The notes beneath the pieces were generated by a model. It searched no databases. It was not told the DNA's origin and was given only the letters and a program-made list of their open reading frames with translations. From the NCBI GenBank assembly GCA_963521605.1, contig CAUQVF010000001.1, positions 434,001 to 498,000 on the forward strand: DNA of 64,000 nt. The letters are read 5' to 3'. A program made the translations under genes and the position numbers. Source of the DNA: Peptoanaerobacter sp963521605. GTDB taxonomy: Bacteria; Bacillota; Clostridia; Peptostreptococcales; Filifactoraceae. Of this stretch, positions 1-8,183 are shown one piece after another. Position 1 is the stretch's first letter, and every line of letters begins with the position of its first letter.

Positions 1-679
1 TATCTATGTTAGGATGTTCCAATTTCTTGTAACTTCCGTCAACTTGCTTGTCAAATTGAGTAAATACAAGGTTCCAAAACTCTAAGAATCTATCGCAGTC
101 ACAACCGGGCTTGCAGTCTTTATGACCGCAACCAAATTCTTCTCCCCTGTCTATATATATCTCAGAACAAGGTCCACAAGGTCCTTGACCGTTACCTATC
201 TCCCAAAAGTTATCCTCTTTTCCAAGTTTGACTATTCTATCAGAATTAACTCCTACCTTGTCTTTCCATATTCCAAGAGCCTCATCGTCTTCTTCATATA
301 CAGTAACCCAGAGTTTTTCTTCGTCCATCTTAAGTACCTTGGTTACAAACTCCCAAGCAAAGGCTGTAGCCTCATTTTTGAAATAATCTCCGAATGAAAA
401 ATTGCCGAGCATCTCAAAAAAAGTAGCATGTCTTGCAGTTTTACCTATATTTTCTATATCTCCCGTTCTAACGCATTTTTGACATGTTGCCATTCTTTTT
501 GCAGGAGGAGTTTCTATTCCCAAAAAGTAATTTTTAAGCGGTGCCATACCTGCGTTTATAAGAAGTAGACTCTTGTCGTTTTTTGGAACGAGTGAAAAAC
601 TGTTTTTCACATAATGTTCCTTTGATTCAAAAAAATCTAAAAATGATTTTCTGATGTCATTTGCTTTCATAAATTCCAT
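1..679 (-). CDS. alaS: Alanine--tRNA ligase, N-terminal part (runs off window)
   Basis: Charges tRNA-Ala with alanine in the cytoplasm. About 226 N-terminal residues are visible; the rest lies to the left of the window. The class II aminoacylation core is recognisable: LINAGMAPLKNYFLG, CQKCVRTGDIENIG, then GNFSFGDYFKNEA and EIGNGQGPCGPCSEIY, all AlaRS signatures. Start chosen at the ATG at 679, a few bases after GGGAAG; an in-frame ATG at 670 is also possible. A T-box leader lies directly upstream, so expression should follow the charging state of tRNA-Ala. Identity is secure; only the C-terminal editing domain is unseen. Confidence 0.96.
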   Translation of the reverse strand, partial: MEFMKANDIRKSFLDFFESKEHYVKNSFSLVPKNDKSLLLINAGMAPLKNYFLGIETPPAKRMATCQKCVRTGDIENIGKTARHATFFEMLGNFSFGDYFKNEATAFAWEFVTKVLKMDEEKLWVTVYEEDDEALGIWKDKVGVNSDRIVKLGKEDNFWEIGNGQGPCGPCSEIYIDRGEEFGCGHKDCKPGCDCDRFLEFWNLVFTQFDKQVDGSYKKLEHPNID

Positions 680-714
680 AATTTCTTCCCTTTCAATAGA
701 TATATTATTGTATT

Positions 715-955
715 AAAAAATCCCTAATGCAGTCTAATCAGCATTAGGGACGAATTATCGTGGTACCACCCTTGTTTTGTATATCGCATATAATATTATA
801 ACGACATAGTCTCAACGATTATAACGTAATCAACGCCAAGCTTTATTGGAACTTGGAGATACAAGGTAGCCTTCAGTCAAAGTTAAATAGGAATTTACAC
901 CAACCATTCCCTCTCTTAAAAATACATATGACCTACTCGTCTTGCAATATCTTTG
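715..955 (-). promoter_or_regulatory. T-box leader of alaS
   Basis: On the minus strand the conserved T-box core AGGGTGGTACCACG is at 772-759. It is followed by a terminator hairpin whose arms TCCCTAATGC and GCATTAGGGA span 721-750 and which ends in a U-run (720-715). Upstream lies an apparent Stem I (about 955-800) with the AGAGAG and GGTTGGTG elements usual for T-boxes. A GCT triplet at 870-868, in the context GAAGGCTACC, is the likely alanine specifier codon. Uncharged tRNA-Ala should favour the antiterminator and so alaS transcription. The core and terminator are seen directly; the specifier is inferred. Confidence 0.92.
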
Positions 956-1162
956 ATATTAATTTTTGATATAAATATTATATTGTAAGTTAATAAAACT
1001 TTTTTATATAATATAAATTTAATTTATCATCATTTTCTAAAAAACAAAGCTCAATAATTATATTACACAATATTATAAATTTCAACTGTTTTTTTGATAT
1101 AGTCTATTTTTTCTAATATTTTTATATTAGAGCAGAACTTTCAAAGTACTATTAAAATCAAA

Positions 1163-1831
1163 CTAACTTTTTCTATAACTATGATATGAAATCACAATTG
1201 ATGCATTAGTATGGTACTTTTTAAACGCAAATTTAGGCATCTTGCCGTTAATGGTTATATATTCAACCATATCAGGTCTTTTCATTATGCCTAAAGTCAA
1301 GTCATTGAGTGGAACAGTTTTTATATTTGTAAATCCTACACTTTTTAATATGGATTCAACAAACAAATAGCTTTTTGTATTATATTCCTTTAAAGAATGT
1401 GGAAATCTAATCTTATCTCCAAAATCTGATTCATCTCTATCTCGATTAATAAACCATACACATGGAATGGCAAGAATTAAAAAACCGCTTATAGTTTTAT
1501 AAGCTTCATTATCTTTGTCACTATCACTTATTGATAGAAAAATCATGGCCAATATTGCTAATATAGCCATAATCTTTATCTTAGTCTTCTTTTTCTTTTC
1601 ATTGTCAATACGATTTTTCTCTATGATTTCCAACTTCTTCATTTCAACTATACGTTCAGTTTCAGCCTTTTTTACTCCGGCGTCATCTACATGTCTTATA
1701 ATATATTCATTTTCATTTGTAATTAAAATCTTCGCTCCGCAATAAGAGCAAAAAATCTGCTCTCTCCCATTTTCAATCTGTAAAGCTGCTCCACACTCAG
1801 GACATTTAACAGATGTAAGTTTTACAGCCAT
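1163..1831 (-). CDS. Zinc-ribbon membrane protein of unknown function
   Basis: 222 residues. The N-terminus carries a short zinc ribbon, CPECGAAL (about residues 10-17) and CSYCGAKI (about 28-35), likely binding one Zn ion. A charged, coiled-coil-prone stretch (about 55-85) follows, then two adjacent hydrophobic segments (about 86-103 and 112-130) and a 90-residue soluble tail with no motif I recognise. The ATG at 1831 follows a GAGGG ribosome binding site. It is transcribed alone, between alaS and the divergent sdpR. The zinc ribbon plus membrane hairpin is common in Firmicutes hypothetical proteins; I do not assign a function. Confidence 0.75.
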   Translation of the reverse strand: MAVKLTSVKCPECGAALQIENGREQIFCSYCGAKILITNENEYIIRHVDDAGVKKAETERIVEMKKLEIIEKNRIDNEKKKKTKIKIMAILAILAMIFLSISDSDKDNEAYKTISGFLILAIPCVWFINRDRDESDFGDKIRFPHSLKEYNTKSYLFVESILKSVGFTNIKTVPLNDLTLGIMKRPDMVEYITINGKMPKFAFKKYHTNASIVISYHSYRKS

Positions 1832-2229
1832 AGTATTACCCTCATAACTTTTTTAAAAATTTTTATCTTTATTTCAAAGTGCTTTTATTAACTATACTTC
1901 AATTAATTATATCATTTCAAAAATGAAAAATCAACGGCTAAACAGTCAAAATTAGTTAGCATAAAATAACCATAAATACTTTAAAATAGGATTTTTATAG
2001 GATAAATTTTATACTACTATCCATAGTATTAATAAAAATTTTTTTTAATATTGTATCAATACAGTTTGATAAAGAATGTATAAAAGTGAATTTTTTCATA
2101 GTTATATTAACTATTAGTATTAGTATAAATTATAATGTCATTTACAACTATATTGAAAATTAAATATACAGCTATTAATAAATATTAGGACTTTATACTT
2201 TAAAAGTAAAGTCCTCTTTTATATTTTAC
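1832..2229. other. AT-rich intergenic region with one hairpin
   Basis: No coding frame is supported here. The only clear structure is a hairpin with arms AGGACTTTA (2187-2195) and TAAAGTCCT (2207-2215), followed on the plus strand by CTTTTATATTTT. It resembles a rho-independent terminator, but no gene upstream on the plus strand is visible to use it. Confidence 0.5.
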
Positions 2230-2273
2230 TTGACTTTTTATAAAAACAGAATTATAATTAACCAAAAGGTTAA
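2230..2273 (+). promoter_or_regulatory. sdpR-like promoter and palindromic operator
   Basis: TTGACT (2230-2235) and TATAAT (2253-2258) are separated by exactly 17 bp, a near-consensus vegetative promoter. Immediately after, TTAACC-AAAA-GGTTAA (2258-2273) is a perfect 16-bp interrupted palindrome covering the transcription start. This is where an ArsR-family autorepressor such as the gene product starting at 2294 would be expected to bind. The promoter and palindrome are seen; ownership of the operator is inferred. Confidence 0.8.
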
Positions 2274-2293
2274 ATGATGGAAGTGATTATAAA

Positions 2294-2557
2294 ATGTCTC
2301 TGCAAAATACCATGAAAGCACTTGCTGACCCTACAAGAAGAACTATATTAAATCTGCTGAAAAAAGGAAGATTGTCTGCCGGAGAAATAGCAGAAAATTT
2401 TGACATGAGCTTACCAGCTATTTCAAAACATCTGGCGATATTAAAAGACGCAGATTTGATAAGGGATGAGCGTGAAGGAAAGTATATTATTTATGAGTTA
2501 AATGCCTCTGTACTTGATGAGGCATTGCTTTGGATTAAAGATTTAAGAGGTGATTGA
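2294..2557 (+). CDS. sdpR: ArsR-family winged-helix repressor, SdpR-like
   Basis: 87 residues, almost entirely a winged-helix HTH (LADPTRRTILNLLKK, then the recognition region MSLPAISKHLAILKDADLI, then the wing EREGKYIIYEL). It has no cysteine metal site of the ArsR/SmtB type, which fits the SdpR branch whose signal comes from a membrane partner. The next gene is an SdpI-family protein starting one base after this stop, the classic SdpR-SdpI pair. In Bacillus subtilis SdpI sequesters SdpR at the membrane when the SdpC toxin is present; no sdpC gene is seen here. It probably represses its own operon through the palindrome at 2258-2273. Confidence 0.85.
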   Translation: MSLQNTMKALADPTRRTILNLLKKGRLSAGEIAENFDMSLPAISKHLAILKDADLIRDEREGKYIIYELNASVLDEALLWIKDLRGD

Positions 2558-2558
2558 T

Positions 2559-3122
2559 ATGAAAAAATTGTATCTTATCTTATATTCATTAACATTTTTA
2601 TTTATCTTAGGTACTGCCTTATTTTTGTTATTTATGCCGGATACTGTTCCACTTAACTATAATTTTGCCGGTAACATAGATAGAATGGGAAGCAAATATG
2701 AATTTCTTCTCATGCCTATCATAGCACTACCGATGATATCAGCATTTATATTGATTGCAAAAAGAGAAAGTAAGAAAAATGGAAAAAATAATGAAAAATA
2801 CTTGCTTTTAATGAGCATTTACACAATAGTTTTCTTTGCTTGTTTAGGTTTTTACTTTCAGTACAAGGCTTTAACTTATTCTTCACAAGAGTCAGTTTCT
2901 GTCGATCCCTTCAAATTTATAAGTATATGTATCGGTATTTTTAACGTAGTTTCAGGAAATATAATGCCGAAACTAAGGAGAAACTCTCTTATCGGTCTAA
3001 GAACAAAATGGAGTATGGTAAATGACGTGGTATGGCAAAAAACTCAACGATTCTTGGGTATATCATCTGTTGCCCTCGGTCTTATTCTTATTGTTGCGTC
3101 TATATTTCTATCTGGAATATAG
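2559..3122 (+). CDS. sdpI: SdpI-family (DUF1648) membrane protein, ends at an in-frame TAG
   Basis: 187 residues as read. It has the DUF1648 N-terminus (PLNYNFAGNIDRMGSKYEF), several membrane segments and the SdpI signature near the C-terminus (SLIGLRTKWSMVNDVVWQKTQRF). SdpI proteins act as immunity/signal-transducing membrane proteins against Sdp-type toxins. The ATG at 2559 fits the AGAGGTG site; an in-frame GTG at 2550 overlapping sdpR is less likely. The frame stops at TAG (3120-3122) inside what should be the last helices. The same frame then continues for 40 codons with another hydrophobic helix to a TAA at 3243, so the family-length C-terminus may have been cut off by a point change. 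Confidence 0.85.
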   Translation: MKKLYLILYSLTFLFILGTALFLLFMPDTVPLNYNFAGNIDRMGSKYEFLLMPIIALPMISAFILIAKRESKKNGKNNEKYLLLMSIYTIVFFACLGFYFQYKALTYSSQESVSVDPFKFISICIGIFNVVSGNIMPKLRRNSLIGLRTKWSMVNDVVWQKTQRFLGISSVALGLILIVASIFLSGI

Positions 3123-3134
3123 AATTTGCTTTTA

Positions 3135-3245
3135 ATGTTAATTTTGACAGCTATATGGGTAGTTGTATGCTTGAAAATCTCTTATAAGTATTATAAAGAG
3201 TATAATGAAGATAATAATATAAATTCTGATAGCGAAAATATCTAA
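3135..3245 (+). pseudogene. Detached C-terminal helix of the SdpI-like protein
   Basis: A 36-codon frame beginning at ATG 3135, in the same frame as sdpI and separated from it only by TAG at 3120. It encodes a hydrophobic helix (LILTAIWVVVCLKI) followed by a basic/tyrosine-rich and then acidic tail. SdpI family members normally end in such a helix plus a short cytoplasmic tail. No convincing ribosome binding site precedes the ATG. It is best read as the remnant C-terminus of sdpI, or a readthrough extension; a separate 36-residue membrane peptide is the alternative. Confidence 0.55.
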
Positions 3246-3368
3246 AATTGCTTGTTATAAATCTTTTATACTAAAAATTTAATATAATTATGGTCATTCT
3301 TATTTCTTGACTGTTAATCTTTATTATTGAAAACCCATATAATGTATAATATAGATTTAAATTTGATA

Positions 3369-3395
3369 CTTGCTATTATAAATGGTGATTAGTAT
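3369..3395. repeat. 27-bp exact inverted repeat, copy 1
   Basis: The 27 bp here, starting CTTGCTATTATAAATGG, are the exact reverse complement of 21564-21590, about 18 kb away. Both copies lie in non-coding gaps. No reading frame is involved. Confidence 0.75.
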
Positions 3396-3440
3396 AACTT
3401 TGTCCTTAAACAACATGAATTGAATAGTATATTTGTATTC

Positions 3441-3474
3441 ATATAAAAAGAGAAGTAGATTTCCTACTTCTCTT
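3441..3474 (-). terminator. Terminator of the rimP-clpE operon
   Basis: Perfect 11-bp stem, AAGAGAAGTAG (3448-3458) with CTACTTCTCTT (3464-3474), and a five-base loop. On the minus strand it is followed by CTTTTTATAT. It lies 24 bp after the clpE-like stop codon. Confidence 0.85.
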
Positions 3475-3497
3475 CTTTAACTTTATATTACTTTAAC

Positions 3498-6188
3498 TTA
3501 TATGCCTTTTTCAACCATTATCTTTTTGTTTAAAAGCTGTAGAGTTAAGACATTGAACTTGTTTAAGTCGTTCATGATAAATATATCGGATATTTCATCT
3601 TCAATATATTTTTGTATCACCCTTCTAAGAGGTCTGGCTCCATATTTTTCGTCATAGCCCTTTTCAACGATGAAGTCTTTTACTTCATCAGTTATCTTGA
3701 TGCTAATTCCCTTGTCTTTTACTACTTCTTGGAGTTGACTTATCATTATATCTACTATTTTTCTTAGGTTATCCTTTGAAAGTCTGTTAAATACTACTAT
3801 TTCATCAATTCTATTTAAAAACTCAGGTTTGAAGTTTTCTTTCATAGCATCATGGACTCTTTGTTCTTCTCTTTGGTACTCTTCTTCCTGAGCGCCAAAG
3901 CCCAAAGATTGATTTTTAAATGTTGTACCTATATTTGATGTCATGACTATAACAGTGTTTTCAAAGTGGACTACTCCGCCTTGAGAATCTGTAAGTCTAC
4001 CTTCATCCAATATCTGCAATAGCATATTAAATACATCAGGATGTGCCTTTTCTATCTCATCAAAAAGTATGATACTGTACGGTTTTCTCTTTACTCTGTC
4101 TGTCAACTGACCGCCTTCATCAAAGCCGACATATCCCGGAGGAGCTCCTACAAGCTTAGATACGGAATGTTTCTCCATATATTCACTCATGTCCACTCTT
4201 ATTATCATATCTTCAGAACCGAACATATCCTTAGCCAGTGATTTTACCAACTGTGTCTTTCCAACTCCGGTAGGCCCTACAAAGATAAATGAGCTTGGTT
4301 TTTTTACTGCTGATATTCCTGCTCTGTTTCTTCTTATTGCCTTTGCAATTACTTCTATAGCTCTATCTTGTCCTACAACAGTTTCTTTAAGTCTCTTTTC
4401 CAAATCCATCAGTTTTTGAGTTTCCTCAACACTGATTTCTTTTACCGGTATCTTTGTCCACTGCTCTATTACATCAGCTACATCTTGCACAGTTACTTTC
4501 AAATACTCATTTTCTTGAAGATTTTTAAGTTCTTCTTCAAGATTGAGTTCCTTTGTCTTGTACATTGCAGCCTTTTCATAGTCGTTGTTTTCTGTTGCTG
4601 TTTCCTGATTTTTCTTAAGTGTCTCTATGCTGTCTTTGATTGACTGTATTTCATATATAGCCTTATTAGACAGATTAGCTTTAGAGCCTACCTCATCTAT
4701 TATATCTATAGCCTTATCAGGCAAATATCTGTCTGTTATATATCTGCTTGAAAGTTTTACCGCAGCCTCTATCACTTCGTCAGAAAGCAATATCTTATGG
4801 TAATTTTCATAGTAATCTTTAAGACCTTTTACTATGTCTATAGACTCCTGTATTGTTGGTTCTTCCACCAATACACTCTGCAATCTTCTCTCAAGAGCCT
4901 TGTCTTTTTCAATATGCTTTTTGTATTCATTGATTGTAGTTGCACCTATTATCTGGATATCACCTTTTGCAAGAGCAGGTTTTAAGATATTTGCGGCATC
5001 CATAGTGCCTTGAGAATCTCCTGCTCCCATAATAGAGTGTATCTCATCTATAACAAGTATTACATTGCCGGCTTTTCTCGCTTCTTCGATGATGTTTTTC
5101 ATCCTTGTTTCAAATTGTCCTCTAAATTGCGTTCCGGCAACTATTGAAGACATATCAAGCTGCATTATCTCATAATCAAGAAGCTTTTGAGGTACTTCAG
5201 CCTTTACTATCTTATATGCCAAGCCTTCAGCTATAGCTGTTTTACCTACACCAGGCTCTCCTATAAGCACAGGGTTGTTTTTCGTTCTTCTGTTTAATAT
5301 CTGTATTACCCTGTCTATTTCCTTTTGTCTACCTATAACAGGATCTATTTGATTATCTCTTGCACGTTGTGTAAGATTGATGCTGAACTTTTCAATATTT
5401 TTCAAATTTTTCTTTTTAGAATTTGATTTCTCACTATTTTTTCTTTCAGCAGTATCTTCTTGGAATGAGTTGTTTGAAAAAACATCGTCTCCTTCACCGA
5501 ACATATTCGGCATCGAAGATACGTTAATCTCAAAAAATCCGTTCTTTCCTCCAAACATCTTTTTGAGTTCATTTTCAAAAGAAGCAATATCTATCAAATC
5601 ATCATCTTCATTATCTTTGACAACTTGTACATCATCATTTTTTATCACGCTTACATCTGCATCGGGATTCTCCGACTTTGCATGATTATCTTCATTATCC
5701 TTTTTATTCTCGTCTTTAGCTGTGCTTTCTTGAGACATATTGAATTTATTGTCGAACAAATTATCTGAAAAGTCTATCTCAGCATTTTTTTGTTCATCAT
5801 TTTTTTGCTGAGTATCCTTATCATTGTCCTTGTTTTCTTCCTTATCTTGAGGATAGTTATTGTTTTGGTTCATAATTATATCCCCCATTTTCTTCATCAT
5901 TGACTTAAACTCGTTGGATGATGAAATCTTTCCAAGTATCTCATTTACCTTAAGTGAGTCCATATCCCCAAACTGTTCTTCCATAGTTTGGCTTATCTCA
6001 TTCATCTGTTCAGTTATATCGTCAACATTATCTATATCTATGCCTGCATTATTCAAAATATTGTCTATTCCCGGTATATTAAGTTTTTTAGCACAACTGA
6101 GACATAAACCTCTGAGCTTAGTCCTATCATTTAAATCTTGTATGAAAAGGACAGCTGCATTTTCTTTACATTCACTACATTTTCTCAC
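3498..6188 (-). CDS. clpE: ClpE-like AAA+ unfoldase with N-terminal zinc finger
   Basis: 896 residues. The N-terminus is a four-cysteine zinc finger (C4, C7, C29, C32) as in ClpE/McsA, not the ClpC N-domain. A long acidic Asp/Asn-rich linker (about 40-265) follows, then the first AAA+ domain (GEPGVGKTA near 309), a UVR-like coiled coil (about 520-560) and the second AAA+ domain (GPTGVGKTQ near 638). LGFGA after the second Walker region is the tripeptide loop that docks on ClpP, so it should feed ClpP. ClpE is usually near 700-750 residues; the extra length is the linker. Start is GTG at 6188 behind AAAGGAG. It is the last gene of the translation operon, 63 bp after ribF, and no CtsR-type heptad repeat was found in that gap. 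Confidence 0.88.
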   Translation of the reverse strand: MRKCSECKENAAVLFIQDLNDRTKLRGLCLSCAKKLNIPGIDNILNNAGIDIDNVDDITEQMNEISQTMEEQFGDMDSLKVNEILGKISSSNEFKSMMKKMGDIIMNQNNNYPQDKEENKDNDKDTQQKNDEQKNAEIDFSDNLFDNKFNMSQESTAKDENKKDNEDNHAKSENPDADVSVIKNDDVQVVKDNEDDDLIDIASFENELKKMFGGKNGFFEINVSSMPNMFGEGDDVFSNNSFQEDTAERKNSEKSNSKKKNLKNIEKFSINLTQRARDNQIDPVIGRQKEIDRVIQILNRRTKNNPVLIGEPGVGKTAIAEGLAYKIVKAEVPQKLLDYEIMQLDMSSIVAGTQFRGQFETRMKNIIEEARKAGNVILVIDEIHSIMGAGDSQGTMDAANILKPALAKGDIQIIGATTINEYKKHIEKDKALERRLQSVLVEEPTIQESIDIVKGLKDYYENYHKILLSDEVIEAAVKLSSRYITDRYLPDKAIDIIDEVGSKANLSNKAIYEIQSIKDSIETLKKNQETATENNDYEKAAMYKTKELNLEEELKNLQENEYLKVTVQDVADVIEQWTKIPVKEISVEETQKLMDLEKRLKETVVGQDRAIEVIAKAIRRNRAGISAVKKPSSFIFVGPTGVGKTQLVKSLAKDMFGSEDMIIRVDMSEYMEKHSVSKLVGAPPGYVGFDEGGQLTDRVKRKPYSIILFDEIEKAHPDVFNMLLQILDEGRLTDSQGGVVHFENTVIVMTSNIGTTFKNQSLGFGAQEEEYQREEQRVHDAMKENFKPEFLNRIDEIVVFNRLSKDNLRKIVDIMISQLQEVVKDKGISIKITDEVKDFIVEKGYDEKYGARPLRRVIQKYIEDEISDIFIMNDLNKFNVLTLQLLNKKIMVEKGI

Positions 6189-6251
6189 AACTATTCTCCT
6201 TTTTTTGCTAAAAACAATGTTACCTTTCTTAGTATACCCATTTTTCAGTTT

Positions 6252-7184
6252 TTATATTGCATTTTTCATCAATTTTCTTATATCTTCTACATCTTTTTTC
6301 ATCTGATTTATAAGTTCATCTAAGTTTTTAAATTTTTCTTCTTTTCTTATAAATTTTTTTAAATATATCTTTATTTTCTTTCCGTAAATATCTTCGTTAA
6401 AATCAAATATAAATGCTTCCAAACCGAGATAATTATTATCTACTGTAGGCTTATCACCTATATTTATAGCACAGTTGTATTTCTTACCGTCTATCTCGCA
6501 TACAGCATAATATACCCCAAATTTAGGTAATACTAAAGATGAATTAAGCATTATATTTGCTGTTGGAAATCCAAGCTTTACACCTAATCCGTTGCCGTGC
6601 ACTACTTCTCCGCTAAAGCAATAGTCTCTACCTAAAAATTTGGTCAAATTTTCATCTACAACTCCACTTGCTATTAAGTTTCTGATGTGTGAGCTTGTCA
6701 CTCTTATATTATCTATTTGAACCTGTGATAATGAATAAAAATCAACATTGCATATCTTACAAACTTTTTCAATACCATGAATATCCAGTCTGTCACTACC
6801 AAGCTTTGCATCATCTCCAAGTAGCAAATATTTCACATTTAATTTATCTACCAATATTTTAGATATGAAGTCGTAGACATTGGTATTTTTAATCTCGTTG
6901 CAAAACTCTATAATAAAAAGCTCGTCTATTCCGCTTTTTTTAAAAAGTTCAATCTTTTCTTCTATATCACAAAGATATTTTACCTTATTATTTGATAAAT
7001 TTGCCGTGTTAAACCTAAAGGTCAAGGCGCAAGAAACGTAGCCCTTATTTTTTGCTGTTTCTATGGTCTTTTTTATAAGTGGCATATGACCGTTGTGCAA
7101 TCCGTCAAAGTCTCCTATTGTTATCGACCTTTTATATTTTTTTTCAACTTCAAAATTTTCATAAATCTTCATTATTTTTACCAT
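6252..7184 (-). CDS. ribF: Bifunctional riboflavin kinase / FAD synthetase
   Basis: Phosphorylates riboflavin to FMN and adenylates FMN to FAD. 310 residues, normal length. The N-terminal nucleotidyltransferase shows GDFDGLHNGH (about 24-33), the family HxGH-type nucleotide motif, and TSSHIRNLI. The C-terminal kinase domain shows HGNGLGVKLGFPTANI (about 195-210), the flavokinase PTAN motif. The ribosome binding site is weak, so ATG 7184 or ATG 7172 could be the start. It lies 100 bp after truB, the usual truB-ribF order. Confidence 0.95.
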   Translation of the reverse strand: MVKIMKIYENFEVEKKYKRSITIGDFDGLHNGHMPLIKKTIETAKNKGYVSCALTFRFNTANLSNNKVKYLCDIEEKIELFKKSGIDELFIIEFCNEIKNTNVYDFISKILVDKLNVKYLLLGDDAKLGSDRLDIHGIEKVCKICNVDFYSLSQVQIDNIRVTSSHIRNLIASGVVDENLTKFLGRDYCFSGEVVHGNGLGVKLGFPTANIMLNSSLVLPKFGVYYAVCEIDGKKYNCAINIGDKPTVDNNYLGLEAFIFDFNEDIYGKKIKIYLKKFIRKEEKFKNLDELINQMKKDVEDIRKLMKNAI

Positions 7185-7284
7185 TTTAAACTAAGACTGA
7201 TAGCAATCAAAATCTAGCCTATCTTTAAAAATCACATCAGTTTTGACTTAGCTACTGTTCACTTGAAAAATTAATCTATAATTC

Positions 7285-8160
7285 TTATATCATAAGCATA
7301 TTTTTGAGTTTATCATCTACAAAATTTCCTATGGATATCAGATTTTCATCTTCATCATATATTTTATAGATATTTTTTTCACTTTCCGTAAAATTTTTTA
7401 TATATTCCTTTGTGACTCTAAGTCCGTTTTTATATCTCTTTAATTGATACTCATCTAATACAATGTTTCTCGAACCTTTTATCTCTATTTTATCTATTGG
7501 CAGTATATCTTTTTCCCCTATATCTTCTATAGGGACACTGTCATCTATAATAAATTGACCTGATTTAGTGCGTATAAGTACATTCATATATGCTATAGCA
7601 CCAAGTTTTTCAGCTATATCTTCCACCACACTGCGTATATAGGTTCCCTTAGAGCAATCTATATCAAAAGTCAAGCTGTTATTCTCATACTTCAATATCT
7701 TGAACTGATTAATAACTACTGTTCTAATAGGTATGCTGTCAATAGTCTGTCCTTTTCTTGCAATATCGTATAGTTTTCTTCCATTTACCTTTATTGCGCT
7801 GTACATAGATGGTGTTTGCTCCATCACGCCCATATATTTTTCACATACAGACCTTAACTCATCATAGTCTATATTTTTGTCTAAGTTGTCTATTACTTGA
7901 CCATATGTGTCAGAGGTATCCGTTTTTTTCCCGAAGCTCATCATACATCTGTAGGATTTATCCTTGTCTGTCAACATCTGAGACAGTTTTGTAGCCTTAC
8001 CTATTACTATTGGCAAGACTCCCGATACATTTTGATCTAATGTACCGGTATGACCCACCTTTTGGATGTTAAATTTCTTTCTTATCTTATACACCACATC
8101 ATGTGAAGTCATACCGCTGGGTTTAATTACATTTATTATACCGTTTAATTGCTCATTCAT
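7285..8160 (-). CDS. truB: tRNA pseudouridine(55) synthase
   Basis: Makes pseudouridine 55 in the T-loop of tRNAs. 291 residues. Motif I, GHTGTLDQNVSGVLPI, contains the catalytic aspartate D42; the usual P after GTLD is Q here, which does not touch the catalytic residue. KGTYIRSVVEDIAEKLG (about 170-186) is the conserved second motif. The C-terminal 60 residues form a PUA-like extension. It lies 23 bp after nrnA in the nusA-infB operon. A ribosome binding site is not obvious; ATG at 8160 is the first good start. Confidence 0.95.
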   Translation of the reverse strand: MNEQLNGIINVIKPSGMTSHDVVYKIRKKFNIQKVGHTGTLDQNVSGVLPIVIGKATKLSQMLTDKDKSYRCMMSFGKKTDTSDTYGQVIDNLDKNIDYDELRSVCEKYMGVMEQTPSMYSAIKVNGRKLYDIARKGQTIDSIPIRTVVINQFKILKYENNSLTFDIDCSKGTYIRSVVEDIAEKLGAIAYMNVLIRTKSGQFIIDDSVPIEDIGEKDILPIDKIEIKGSRNIVLDEYQLKRYKNGLRVTKEYIKNFTESEKNIYKIYDEDENLISIGNFVDDKLKNMLMI

Positions 8161-8183
8161 TATAATTTACTCTTTTTATACTC

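Noticed and set aside
122..397. A plus-strand frame of 91 codons inside alaS
   Set aside because: It is antisense to the conserved AlaRS core, and no ribosome site precedes it.
6189..6251. A CtsR operator before the ClpE-like gene
   Set aside because: No GGTCAAA-type tandem heptads are present in the 63-bp gap with ribF.
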